Shown here: in pieces, positions 1 through 9,408 of the stretch
How positions within the stretch are numbered: the stretch's first letter is position 1
Layout: every line of letters begins with the position of its first letter
DNA from: Streptomyces asoensis
GTDB taxonomy: Bacteria; Actinomycetota; Actinomycetes; Streptomycetales; Streptomycetaceae
Direction of reading: 5' to 3'
NCBI RefSeq assembly: GCF_016860545.1
Contig: NZ_BNEB01000006.1
Coordinates: forward strand, 310,001-374,000
DNA: 64,000 bases
Position numbers and translations under genes: made by a program
The notes under the pieces: model-generated
What the model was told of the DNA's origin: nothing
What the model saw: only the letters and a program-made list of their open reading frames with translations
Database searches by the model: none

Positions 1-1023
1 GACGAGGACATCGTCACCATGGGTGCGGCGGCCGCCGCGCCGATCATCGCCCGGCACGGCACGGACCGCATCCGCACGGTCGTCTTCGCCACCGAGTCCT
101 CCATCGACCAGGCCAAGTCGGCGGGCGTGTACGTGCATTCGCTGCTGGGGCTGTCGTCGGCGACGCGGGTCGTCGAGCTCAAGCAGGCCTGCTACGGGGC
201 GACGGCCGGCCTGCAGTTCGCCATCGGCCTGGTGCAGCGCGACCCCGCCCAGCAGGTCCTGGTCATCGCCAGCGACGTCTCCAAGTACGACCTGGACAGC
301 CCCGGTGAGGCCACCCAGGGTGCGGCGGCGGTGGCCATGCTGGTCAGCGTCGACCCCGCGCTGGTGCGCATCGAGGACCCCTCGGGCCTGTTCACCGCCG
401 ACGTGATGGACTTCTGGCGGCCCAACTACCGCGACACCGCCCTGGTCGACGGGCAGGAGTCCATCGGCGCCTACCTCCAGGCCGCGGAAGGCACCTGGAA
501 GGACTACAGCGAGCAGGGCGGCCGCCCGCTCGGGGAGTTCGCCGCGTTCTGCTATCACCAGCCGTTCACGAAGATGGCCTACAAGGCCCACCGGCACCTG
601 CTGAACTACTGCGGCTACGACACCGACCCCGGCGACATCGCCCGCGCGCTCGGGCAGACCACCGCCTACAACACCGTCATCGGCAACAGCTACACCGCCT
701 CGGTGTACCTGGGTCTGGCCGCGCTGCTGGACCAGGCCGACGACCTCAGCGGGCGGCCGGTGGCGTTCCTCAGCTACGGCTCGGGAAGCGTCGCGGAGTT
801 CTTCGCCGGGACGGTCGTGGCCGGCTACCGCGAGCACCTGCGCACCGGCGCCAACCAGGAGGCGATCAGCCGGCGCACCCCGCTGGACTACGCCGGCTAC
901 CGCGAGCTGCACGAGTTCAAGTTCCCCGCCGACGGCGGCGACCACGCCACCCCGCAGCAGACCACCGGCCCGTTCCGGCTGGCCGGGATCAGCGGCCACA
1001 AGCGCCTCTACCAGCGGCGCTAG
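1..1023 (+). CDS. HMG-CoA synthase, 5' end cut by window edge
   Basis: Condenses acetoacetyl-CoA with acetyl-CoA to HMG-CoA in the mevalonate pathway. The reading frame is open from base 1, so the start lies outside; about 340 residues are present against about 390 in the family, so roughly 50 N-terminal residues are missing. The catalytic cysteine sits in KQACYGATAG, the catalytic histidine in CYHQPFTKMA, and the family motif GNSYTAS is present. The next gene is an NphT7-type acetoacetyl-CoA synthase, the order known from the Streptomyces sp. CL190 mevalonate cluster, so an isoprenoid-supply operon probably continues to the left. A beta-branching HMGS of a trans-AT PKS is the alternative, but no such PKS or donor ACP is nearby. 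Confidence 0.93.
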   Translation, partial: DEDIVTMGAAAAAPIIARHGTDRIRTVVFATESSIDQAKSAGVYVHSLLGLSSATRVVELKQACYGATAGLQFAIGLVQRDPAQQVLVIASDVSKYDLDSPGEATQGAAAVAMLVSVDPALVRIEDPSGLFTADVMDFWRPNYRDTALVDGQESIGAYLQAAEGTWKDYSEQGGRPLGEFAAFCYHQPFTKMAYKAHRHLLNYCGYDTDPGDIARALGQTTAYNTVIGNSYTASVYLGLAALLDQADDLSGRPVAFLSYGSGSVAEFFAGTVVAGYREHLRTGANQEAISRRTPLDYAGYRELHEFKFPADGGDHATPQQTTGPFRLAGISGHKRLYQRR

Positions 1024-1153
1024 CAACCGCCCGGGCCCGCACCGGCAGGCGGGCACCCCCTGCTCCTTCGTTGCACGCGGGGGGGTGTCCGCCTGCCGGG
1101 CGGCCCTGTTCGAGACGAGCCATCCAAGACCAGGTGAAGAGGAGGGCAGCCGC

Positions 1154-1225
1154 ATGGACGACGTGACGATCCTCGGTACGGGCAGCCCGATGAAAGACGT
1201 CAGGATCCTCGGTACGGGCGCCTGT
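1154..1225 (+). repeat. 36-bp tandem duplication of the nphT7 start
   Basis: Bases 1154-1189 and 1190-1225 are two similar 36-base units, each beginning with ATG and sharing the core ATCCTCGGTACGGGC. The duplication adds 12 codons in frame and places the ribosome site in front of the first copy only. Confidence 0.85.
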
Positions 1226-2167
1226 GTGCCCGACCGGATCGTCTCCAACGACGAGGTGGGGGCGCCGGCCGGGGTCGACGACGCGTGGATCACCCGCAAG
1301 ACCTCGATCCGTGAACGGCGCTGGGCCGCCCCGGAGCAGGCCACGTCCGACCTGGCCACGGCCGCGGCGCGGGCGGCGATGCAGGCGGCCGGCATCACCG
1401 CCGAGCAGCTGTCGGTGATCGCGGTCGCCACCTCCACCCCCGACCGGCCCCAGCCGCCGACGGCGGCCTACGTCCAGCGCAACCTCGGCGCGTCGGGCAC
1501 CGCGGCCTTCGACGTCAACGCGGTGTGCTCGGGCACGGTGTTCGCGCTGTCCGCGGTCGGCAGCATCGTCCTGCGGCGCGGCGGCTACGCCCTGGTCATC
1601 GGCGCGGACGTGTACTCGCGGATCCTCGACCCGGCCGACCGCAAGACGGTCATCCTGTTCGGTGACGGCGCCGGCGCGATGGTGCTGGGCCCCACCGGCC
1701 GGGGCCCGCTGGTGCGCCATGTCGCCCTGCACTCCTTCGGCGCGCTGTCGGACCTGATCCAGGTGCCCGCGGGCGGCAGCCGGCTGCCGCTGGACCACGA
1801 CGGGCTGGACGCCGGGTTGCAGTACTTCGCGATGGACGGGCGCGAGGTGCGCCGGTTCGTGGTGGAGGAACTGCCGCAGCTGGTCAAGGGGTTCCTGCAC
1901 GAGGCCGGTGTCGAGTCCCAGGACATCAGCCACTTCGTCCCGCACCAGGCCAACGGCGTGATGCTCGACGAGGTGTTCGCGGACCTGTCGCTGCCGCGGG
2001 CCACCATGCACCGCACGGTCACGCACTACGGCAACACCGGCGCCGCCTCCATCCCCATCACCTTGGACGCGGCCGTGCGCCAGGGCGCCTTCCGCCCCGG
2101 CGAGCTGATCCTGCTGGCCGGCTTCGGCGGCGGCATGGCCGCGAGCTTCGCCCTCATCGAATGGTGA
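1154..2167 (+). CDS. nphT7: Acetoacetyl-CoA synthase, KAS III-like (NphT7 type)
   Basis: Catalyses the one-way condensation of acetyl-CoA with malonyl-CoA to acetoacetyl-CoA, replacing thiolase as the first mevalonate-pathway step. The sequence follows Streptomyces NphT7 almost throughout, including SNDEVGAPAGVDD, the active Cys in NAVCSGTVFALS, His in FVPHQANGVML and Asn in YGNTGAAS. GGAGGG at 1141-1146 lies 7 bases before the ATG at 1154, which fixes that start. A second in-frame ATG at 1190 matches the usual NphT7 N-terminus but has no ribosome site. The 36 bases between the two ATGs are a near copy of the following 36, so the protein carries a duplicated N-terminal segment (DVTILGTG then DVRILGTG). 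It lies 130 bp after the HMG-CoA synthase gene and is probably co-transcribed. Confidence 0.94.
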   Translation: MDDVTILGTGSPMKDVRILGTGACVPDRIVSNDEVGAPAGVDDAWITRKTSIRERRWAAPEQATSDLATAAARAAMQAAGITAEQLSVIAVATSTPDRPQPPTAAYVQRNLGASGTAAFDVNAVCSGTVFALSAVGSIVLRRGGYALVIGADVYSRILDPADRKTVILFGDGAGAMVLGPTGRGPLVRHVALHSFGALSDLIQVPAGGSRLPLDHDGLDAGLQYFAMDGREVRRFVVEELPQLVKGFLHEAGVESQDISHFVPHQANGVMLDEVFADLSLPRATMHRTVTHYGNTGAASIPITLDAAVRQGAFRPGELILLAGFGGGMAASFALIEW

Positions 2168-2254
2168 ACCCCTGACACCCCCACGGCACCGAGCTCCTCC
2201 CCCGCCCGCACCGGCCGACACCGGCACCCGCACGCCCCGCCGCCCGCCACCGGT

Positions 2255-2282
2255 GAGCCCCTCAGCCCCGGCCGAGGGGCTC
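2255..2282. terminator. Hairpin between convergent genes
   Basis: Perfect 9-bp arms GAGCCCCTC and GAGGGGCTC flank a 10-base loop. The hairpin lies between the convergent ends of nphT7 and the XRE regulator and could stop transcription from both sides. No T-run follows, as is usual in Streptomyces. Confidence 0.6.
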
Positions 2283-2330
2283 GGACCCGTTCCCGGACCC
2301 GCAGGGCGATCAGCGCGGCGACCAGGAGCG

Positions 2331-3224
2331 TCACTCACCCGACTGGGGGGCAGGGGCGGGGGCGGGGGTCCGGGGGGTGGCGGTCCAGGAGGCGAGCAGG
2401 CGCAGGCCCTCGTCGGAGGGCGAGGCGGGTTCGGCGGTGTAGACGGTGAGGGTGAGTCCGGGCTCGGCGGTCATCTCCAGGCCCTCGTAGGCGAGGGTGA
2501 GGTCGCCGACGGCCGCGTGGTGGAAGTTCTTGGTGCCGGTGCCGTGGCGGCGGACGTTGTGCGCGCCCCAGCGGGTGCGGAAGTCGTCGCTGCGGGTGGA
2601 CAGTTCACCGACCAGGTCGTGCAGGTCCTTGTCGTGGGGGTTGCGGCCGGCCTCGGTGCGCAGGATGGCGACGGCCATGTCGGCGGCCAGGTCCCAGTCG
2701 GGGTAGAAGCGGCGCGAGGCGGGGTCGAGGAACTGGAAGCGGGCCAGGTTGGCCTGGTTGGCGGGCGTGGCGTAGACGTCGTCGTAGAAGGCGCGGGCGA
2801 GCCGGTTGGTGGCGAGGATGTCCATGCGGCCGTTGCGGACGAAGGCCGGGCCGGCGGTGACGGCGTCCAGCACCCATTGCAGGCTGCGGTGGGCACTCCA
2901 GGTGCGGGCGGTGCGCCGGCGGGGCCGGGTGAGGGCGTCGGAGCCGTCGGCGGCCTGCGCGAGGTTCATCAGGTGGGCGCGTTCGGCGTCGTCGAGCCGC
3001 AGGGCGCGGGCGACGGCTTCGAGGACGGCCGGGGAGGCCCCGGCGAGGTTTCCGCGCTCGAGCTTGGCGTAGTACTCCACGCTCATGTCGGCGAGCGCGG
3101 CGACCTCGCTGCGGCGCAGACCGGGCACCCGCCGGCGGGTGCCGGCCGGCAGCCCCGCCCGCTCGGGGCTGATCTTCGCGCGCCGCGAGGTCAGGAACTC
3201 GCGGACCTCTGCCTGGTTGTCCAT
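2331..3224 (-). CDS. XRE-family regulator with MmyB-like ligand domain
   Basis: A 297-residue DNA-binding regulator. Residues about 8-75 form a helix-turn-helix opening with EVREFLTSRRAKISPERAGL and including VPGLRRSEVAALADMS and YYAKLERG, typical of Streptomyces XRE proteins. The rest matches the MmyB-like ligand-binding fold (QWVLDAVT, ATNRLARAFY, ARFQFLDP). The gene is divergent from the alcohol dehydrogenase at 3435, and such regulators often repress the neighbouring oxidoreductase. A near-perfect palindrome lies between the two genes at 3257-3279. The effector is unknown. Confidence 0.92.
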   Translation of the reverse strand: MDNQAEVREFLTSRRAKISPERAGLPAGTRRRVPGLRRSEVAALADMSVEYYAKLERGNLAGASPAVLEAVARALRLDDAERAHLMNLAQAADGSDALTRPRRRTARTWSAHRSLQWVLDAVTAGPAFVRNGRMDILATNRLARAFYDDVYATPANQANLARFQFLDPASRRFYPDWDLAADMAVAILRTEAGRNPHDKDLHDLVGELSTRSDDFRTRWGAHNVRRHGTGTKNFHHAAVGDLTLAYEGLEMTAEPGLTLTVYTAEPASPSDEGLRLLASWTATPRTPAPAPAPQSGE

Positions 3225-3256
3225 GCCTTCGACGGTACGTCCTGCCCGCCGCCCCA

Positions 3257-3279
3257 GGGATGTACTGCCGGTACACCCC
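3257..3279. promoter_or_regulatory. Palindromic operator in divergent promoter region
   Basis: Arms TGTAC and GTACA flank TGCCG. Extending outward gives GGGATGTAC against GTACACCCC, with one mismatch. A TTGACG box follows at 3280-3285. It lies 33 bp upstream of the XRE regulator start and about 155 bp before the dehydrogenase, so the regulator is the likely binder. This is inferred from position and symmetry only. Confidence 0.5.
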
Positions 3280-3434
3280 TTGACGGTGCCTCGCTGCGGG
3301 CGCCGGGTGGGGGTTGTCTGGAAGGCACGGTGCTCCTCGCCCGGCCGTCACGGCGGGCGCGCACCCGGCCCCCCGCACCCGGCGACGGCCCCGGACCCCC
3401 GGTGTCCCGCCCCGGCACGAGAAGGAACCCGACC

Positions 3435-4451
3435 ATGCGCGGCGCAGTGATCCACGCCCCCGGCGACATCCGCTTCGAGACCCTGGACGACCCGAAGATC
3501 CTCCACCCCACCGACGCGGTCATCCGTACGGCCGTGACCTGTGTGTGCGGCTCGGACCTGTGGCCCTACCGCGGTGCCGAGCCGGTCGGCGGCCCGCACC
3601 CGATGGGCCACGAGTACGTCGGCTTCGTGGAGGAGGTGGGCTCCGCGGTCACCTCGCTCACGCCGGGCCAGTTCGTCGTCGGCTCCTTCGCCACCTCCGA
3701 CAACACCTGTGCGAACTGCCGAAACGGCTTCCAGTCGAACTGCCTGCACCGCGAGTTCATGTCGACCTGCCAGGCCGAGTACGTGCGCATCCCGCACGCC
3801 CAGGGCACCCTGGTCGCCACCGAGGAGGTACCGGAGCGGGAGATGTGGCCGGCTCTGCTGGCCGTGTCCGACGTGATGGGCACCGGCTGGTGGGCCGCCG
3901 ACGCCGCCGAGGTCGGGCCCGGCTCGACCGCCGTGGTCGTCGGAGACGGCGCGGTCGGCCTGTGCGCGGTGATCGCCGCGAAGGAGAAGGGCGCCGAGCG
4001 GATCATCGTCATGTCACGGCACGAATCCCGCCAGAGGCTCGCCCGCGCGTTCGGCGCCACGGACATCGTCGCCGAGCGCGGCGAGGAGGGCATCGAGCGG
4101 ATCAAGGAACTGACCGGCGGGATCGGCGCGGGCTCCGTCCTCGAGTGCGTCGGCACCGCCGAGGCCATGCGGCAGGCGCTGCACTCGGCGCGGCCCGGCG
4201 GCAGCGTCGGCTTCGTCGGCGTCCCCCACGACGTCGCCGTCGACGGGCAGGAGCTGTTCTTCTCCCACGTCGGCCTGCGCGGCGGCCCCGCCCCCGTCCG
4301 CCGCTACCTGCCCGACCTGATCGACCGCGTCCTGACCCGCCGCATCGACCCCGGCCGGGTCTTCGACCTCACCTTGCCCCTGGAGCAGGTCGCCGAGGGC
4401 TACCGGGCGATGGACGAGCGCCGCGCCGTCAAGGCCCTCCTCACCCCCTGA
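3435..4451 (+). CDS. Zinc-dependent alcohol dehydrogenase (MDR family)
   Basis: A 338-residue medium-chain NAD(P)-dependent dehydrogenase. The GroES-like domain has the catalytic zinc ligands in CVCGSDLWP and GHEYVG and a structural-zinc cysteine cluster in NTCANCRNGFQSNC. The Rossmann domain carries VVVGDGAVGLCAV. AAGGA precedes the ATG at 3435. It is divergent from the XRE regulator, and the cupin gene starts 32 bases after its stop, so the two form a likely operon. The substrate cannot be inferred; relatives are general stress or detoxification dehydrogenases, and no link to either biosynthetic cluster is visible. Confidence 0.92.
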   Translation: MRGAVIHAPGDIRFETLDDPKILHPTDAVIRTAVTCVCGSDLWPYRGAEPVGGPHPMGHEYVGFVEEVGSAVTSLTPGQFVVGSFATSDNTCANCRNGFQSNCLHREFMSTCQAEYVRIPHAQGTLVATEEVPEREMWPALLAVSDVMGTGWWAADAAEVGPGSTAVVVGDGAVGLCAVIAAKEKGAERIIVMSRHESRQRLARAFGATDIVAERGEEGIERIKELTGGIGAGSVLECVGTAEAMRQALHSARPGGSVGFVGVPHDVAVDGQELFFSHVGLRGGPAPVRRYLPDLIDRVLTRRIDPGRVFDLTLPLEQVAEGYRAMDERRAVKALLTP

Positions 4452-4483
4452 CCCGCCCGCCCCGCGTCCGAAGGAGCACAACC

Positions 4484-4894
4484 GTGCAGATCACCCGCAG
4501 TTCGATCGACACCGTCAAGGGCCCGGCCGACTGGTTCACCGGCGACGTCTACATCGACGCCGTCGCCGCGGCTCCCGCCCCCTCCCGGGTCACCGCCGCC
4601 CTGGTGCACTTCATGCCCGGCGCGCGCACCCACTGGCACCGCCACCCGCTGGGCCAGAGCGTCTTCGTCACCGAGGGCGTCGGGCTGTGCCAGCGCCGCG
4701 GCGGACCGGTGGAGGTCATCCGGCCCGGCGACCGCGTCCTGTTCGAGGCCGGCGAGGAGCACTGGCACGGCGCCGCCCCGAACCGGCTGATGGTCCACGT
4801 GGCCATCAACGAGGGCGACCACGACCACGCCGTCGTGCACTGGCTGGACCCCGTCACCGACGAGGAGTACCACGCCGCCCCGGCCACCGCCTGA
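4484..4894 (+). CDS. Small single-domain cupin protein
   Basis: A 136-residue cupin. The first metal-binding motif, GARTHWHRHPLGQSVFVTEG, and a second histidine in EEHWHG are present, so it should bind a divalent metal. The GTG start at 4484 follows AAGGAG by 7 bases. It lies just downstream of the alcohol dehydrogenase on the same strand. This type of cupin often accompanies XRE-controlled dehydrogenases in actinomycetes; its reaction is unknown. Confidence 0.88.
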   Translation: MQITRSSIDTVKGPADWFTGDVYIDAVAAAPAPSRVTAALVHFMPGARTHWHRHPLGQSVFVTEGVGLCQRRGGPVEVIRPGDRVLFEAGEEHWHGAAPNRLMVHVAINEGDHDHAVVHWLDPVTDEEYHAAPATA

Positions 4895-4953
4895 ACCGAG
4901 ACCCCCGCCCGGGGGGCCGCGGGCGGCGTGCCGCGACGGCGCGGGACGCCAGC

Positions 4954-5553
4954 TCAGGCGGCCGACGCCCTGAACGGATCGAGGGGGTTGATCTCCGCCT
5001 CGTCGAAGAGCCGCTCCAACGCCTCGTGCCCGTGACGCCTGCGGAACTCGGTCTCGGCCGTCGTCACGGGCAGCGCCCACAGGATGCGGGCGTGGCCCCC
5101 GGCAACGGGGCAGTGTTCGAGGCCCGGTCCGTGGAGGTAGGGCAGGCTGATCAGCACGTGATCGCAGGCCGACCCCGGCACCCACGGTGCGCCGATCGGC
5201 ATGCTGTGCTCCAGGCCGAGCCGATGTCCTGCGCAGTGGTAGGCGGCGAGCATCGCCATGAGCTCGATGAACCGCTGGTCGCGGACGTGAGCGGTCATGA
5301 CGAACTCGAGTCCGTGACCGTCCTTCTCCCCCGCCGCCCAGCATCCGGCGCTCACATAGGCCCAGCCTTCGCTGCGGGGGCCGGGGCCCACGACAAGAAC
5401 CCTCAGCGAGGGCATCACCGCGCGCCGCTGCGGCCCGAGGTCGTGCTCGACGCTCTCCACGCGGTGTCCGTGGAAGAACGCCCGGACGTGGGACTCGACA
5501 GCCTCCACGGCCGCCACCGTCGTATCGCTCACCACGCGATCGTCCCAGAGCAC
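4954..5553 (-). CDS. Suppressor-of-fused (SUFU) domain protein
   Basis: Up to 199 residues with a bacterial SUFU-type domain, seen in DHVLISLPYLHGPGLEHC and GHARILWALPVTTAE. Bacterial SUFU proteins are often found beside toxin or immunity genes, but their function is poorly known. The GTG at 5553 has AAGG upstream; GTGs at 5535 and 5532 are possible. The gene follows the antitoxin gene by 35 bases on the same strand and may be co-transcribed with the toxin-antitoxin pair. Confidence 0.8.
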   Translation of the reverse strand: MLWDDRVVSDTTVAAVEAVESHVRAFFHGHRVESVEHDLGPQRRAVMPSLRVLVVGPGPRSEGWAYVSAGCWAAGEKDGHGLEFVMTAHVRDQRFIELMAMLAAYHCAGHRLGLEHSMPIGAPWVPGSACDHVLISLPYLHGPGLEHCPVAGGHARILWALPVTTAETEFRRRHGHEALERLFDEAEINPLDPFRASAA

Positions 5554-5588
5554 GGCCGGCGGGCCTTCACCGTTCGCGGGCGATCAGG

Positions 5589-5927
5589 TCAGCCGAGGAC
5601 GTAGGTCTCGTCACCGAAGTCCGCGACGATCTTCAGCTTGCCGCCGAGCGCCTTGACGTAGGCGGCGAGGGTGTCGACCTCGCTGCGTTCCAGTTGGCCC
5701 TTCTCGATGCGGGAGACGCGGGCCTGGGTGACGCCCATGGCTTCGGCAACCTGGACCTGTGTGGTGTGCTGCCGTTTCCGCAGCTCGGCGAGGCGGTGCA
5801 CACGGGAGGCCAGGATCATCGCCTGGGCTCCTTGCCGAATCTGATCCTTTTCGGCATCGGTGAAGGCGAAGTCCTCGGCCAGGTCCGCCCAGGAGACGGC
5901 CTGCGGGTCCTTGAGGTGATCTGTCAT
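5589..5927 (-). CDS. HigA-like XRE antitoxin
   Basis: A 112-residue protein whose C-terminal half is a Cro/C1-type helix-turn-helix (QVQVAEAMGVTQARVSRIEKG), ending in LKIVADFGDETYVLG as in HigA/XRE antitoxins. The start codon overlaps the stop of the upstream RelE/HigB-like toxin frame by 4 bases, the usual toxin-first HigBA order. It should neutralise the toxin and repress the operon. Confidence 0.88.
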   Translation of the reverse strand: MTDHLKDPQAVSWADLAEDFAFTDAEKDQIRQGAQAMILASRVHRLAELRKRQHTTQVQVAEAMGVTQARVSRIEKGQLERSEVDTLAAYVKALGGKLKIVADFGDETYVLG

Positions 5928-6301
5928 CGTGCCCCGTCCTCTCCACCGATTCGCTTCAGATGTTCCGCGTATGCCTGCTCCGCCTGAGGCACCGCGACCC
6001 GGTACCAGCCGGACCAGTTGCCCGCCTTGTCACCACCGACCAGGATCACGGCCTGGCGGTCCGGGTCGAACACGAAAAGCAACCGTACTTCCGTTGCACC
6101 TGCCGAACCGGGGCGGAGTTCCTTGAGGTTCGACAGCGCCGAGCCCTTGATCGTGTCGACCAGAGGCCGGCCCAGCGCGGGACCTTCCTCCTGAAGGGCG
6201 GTGACAGCCTGGCTGACCTGGATCAGGGTGTCGCGGTCAGTGCGGCGCAGGGCGTGAAGCCACGAAAGAGCCGGCTCAACGACGACGATCTTCCAGGCCG
6301 C
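5924..6301 (-). pseudogene. RelE/HigB-like toxin, no in-frame start codon
   Basis: The frame reads WKIVVVEPALSWLHALRR through LKELRPGSAGATEVRLLFVF and VGGDKAGNWSGWYRVAVPQA, a complete HigB/Gp49-like toxin body of about 125 residues ending 4 bases inside the antitoxin start. A TGA lies immediately upstream in frame, and no ATG, GTG or TTG occurs before the conserved body. An ATG at 6314 lies in another frame; removing one base near 6296-6300 would join it to the toxin frame. The toxin is therefore probably frameshifted, or starts from an unusual codon. A sequencing error is also possible. Confidence 0.72.
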
Positions 6302-6460
6302 GAACGCCCCTCATCTGCAATTATTACGTCAGCAGCATACACCACTGATGGCATACCGGGAGGGGCCACGGGCGCGCTGGTGACCTCGGCAATACGAGCC
6401 GGCCTCCCGCGCTGCCGCGATCTGGCACGCGAAATCCCTCCCTGGTGAGCAAACTCGTGT
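6302..6460. promoter_or_regulatory. Probable toxin-antitoxin promoter region
   Basis: An AT-richer stretch upstream of the toxin frame on the minus strand, with a TATGCT box centred near 6335. No clear operator symmetry was found. Confidence 0.35.
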
Positions 6461-6512
6461 GGCCCCACCCGGGGGGGGCGAGCGGGGCCGGGCCCCTCCC
6501 CCGGGTGGGGCC
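6461..6512 (-). terminator. Hairpin downstream of the DUF6059-like gene
   Basis: Perfect 15-bp GC-rich arms (6461-6475 and 6498-6512) around a 22-base loop start 4 bases after the DUF6059-like stop codon, as expected for an intrinsic terminator. Confidence 0.7.
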
Positions 6513-6516
6513 GGGG

Positions 6517-6837
6517 TCAGCCGGCGTCGCGGGTGGGGGTGTAGGCCGGCCACAGTTCGCGGGCGAGGAGTTCTTCCTGGGGGGACAGCGGGGCATCGCC
6601 GCGCAGCCGCTCGGGGTGGGCGGGCGGCGGGCCTCCGACGCCCGGCGGCAGGACCCGGAAGCGGGCCTGGGTGTAGCGCACCAGGCGCCTGGTGGAGCGT
6701 GAGGGGGCCGGGGCGGTGTCGATGGCCTGGAGTGCCTGGGGGCCGACGTAGACGGCTCCCAGGGTCGCCAGGGCGCGCCCCGCACTTCGCAGCCAGCGCT
6801 CGATCAGCCGCAGGCCGCCACGCAGTACCCGAATCAT
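6517..6837 (-). CDS. Small DUF6059-like protein
   Basis: A 106-residue protein starting MIRVLRGGLRLIERWL. GGAGG lies 7 bases before the ATG. The segment AHPERLRGDAPLSPQEELL resembles the GHPERLRPDLPLT motif of the Streptomyces DUF6059 family; the assignment is from memory of that motif. The N-terminal third is amphipathic to hydrophobic and could contact the membrane. It lies downstream of the ahcY terminator and has its own terminator, so it is probably an independent gene. Function unknown. Confidence 0.7.
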   Translation of the reverse strand: MIRVLRGGLRLIERWLRSAGRALATLGAVYVGPQALQAIDTAPAPSRSTRRLVRYTQARFRVLPPGVGGPPPAHPERLRGDAPLSPQEELLARELWPAYTPTRDAG

Positions 6838-6995
6838 GTCTGCACCTCCACAGCTCAGGTCGTCGTCGCTACAGAGACTGACAAGGTTCACTCGTGGACC
6901 GGTCGAGCAGGCATGGCGCACGCCCGTGCTGTTTTCGCCCCCGGCCGGCCGGCGGGCGGGCAGGCACGGCGCCCGTGCGGGGGGCAACATGGCGA

Positions 6996-7024
6996 GGCGC
7001 GCTGCAACAGGTGTGCAGCGCGCC
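6996..7024 (-). terminator. Terminator of the methyl-cycle operon
   Basis: Perfect 11-bp arms GGCGCGCTGCA and TGCAGCGCGCC with a 7-base loop lie 64 bp after the ahcY stop codon, marking the end of the metK-to-ahcY transcript. Confidence 0.75.
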
Positions 7025-7088
7025 GGAGGTGGTGCCGTTACGGCCGCAGGCCGCAGGCCCGGGGTCTTCGCGGGGGGGGCGGGCGGGG

Positions 7089-8502
<1,414 letters not shown>

Positions 8503-8525
<23 letters not shown>

Positions 8526-9408
8526 GCTGGGCACTCCTTGAGTTCGTCACGTTGCGGTGGATTTCGAGCGTCGCCGTGGAGCGGTTGAGCGTGATGTAGT
8601 GCAGTCCGGGGGCGCCTTCGGCGAGGAGCCGGCACGCCATGGCGGTGGCGTGCTCGACACCGATGCGGTGCCCGTCGGCGGGGTTGTCGCGTGCGGCGTC
8701 GAGGCGGTGGGCGAGGTCCTCGGGGAAGGCGGCGCCGCTGAGCTGGGCGAACCGGGCGATCTGGCGGACGTCGGTGGCGGGCATGATCTCCGGGATGATC
8801 GGGGTGTCGCAGCCCGCGGCGGTGACCCGGTCGCGCAGCCGCAGGTAGTCCTCGACGCGGAAGAACATCTGGGTGACGGCGTAGTCGGCGCCGGCGCGGC
8901 ACTTGGCGACGAAGTGGCGGATCTCGCTGTCCCAGTCGGCGGAGCGCGGGTGGCGTTCGGGGAAGGCGGCCACCCCGACGCCGAACTGGCCCGACTCCTT
9001 GACCAGGCGCACCAGTTCGTCGGCGTGGGTGAGGCCGTCGGGGTGGGGGATCCAGGGGGCGTTGGGGTCGCCGGGCGGGTCGCCGCGCAGGGCGAGGACG
9101 TCGCGGACGCCGGCGTCGGCGTACTGGCCGATGATGTGGCGCAGTTCGGCGACCGAGTGGCCGACGGCGGTGAGGTGGGCGACGGGCCGCAGGGTGGTCT
9201 CGGTGGCGATCCGCTTGGTGACCTCGACGGTGCGCTCGCGGGAGGAGCCGCCGGCCCCGTAGGTGACGGAGACGAAGGAGGGGGCCAGCGCTTCGATGCG
9301 GCGGATCGCCTCCCACAGGGTCCGTGCCCCCTGGGGGGTCCTGGGCGGGAAGAACTCGAAGGAGAACGTGGGCGTGCCCTGGTCGAGGAGGTCGCGCACG
9401 GTGGTCAT
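8503..9408 (-). CDS. metF: Methylenetetrahydrofolate reductase
   Basis: A 301-residue flavoprotein that reduces 5,10-methylene-THF to 5-methyl-THF, the methyl donor for MetH. FSFEFFPPRT, SVTYGAGGSSRERT and LALRGDPPGD are family signatures. GGAGG lies 6 bases before the ATG. Its ATG overlaps the metH stop by 4 bases and its 3' end overlaps ahcY, so translation is probably coupled through the cassette. Confidence 0.96.

Noticed and set aside
1154..2167. FabH of fatty acid synthesis
   Set aside because: Near-complete agreement with NphT7 and linkage to HMG-CoA synthase favour acetoacetyl-CoA synthase.
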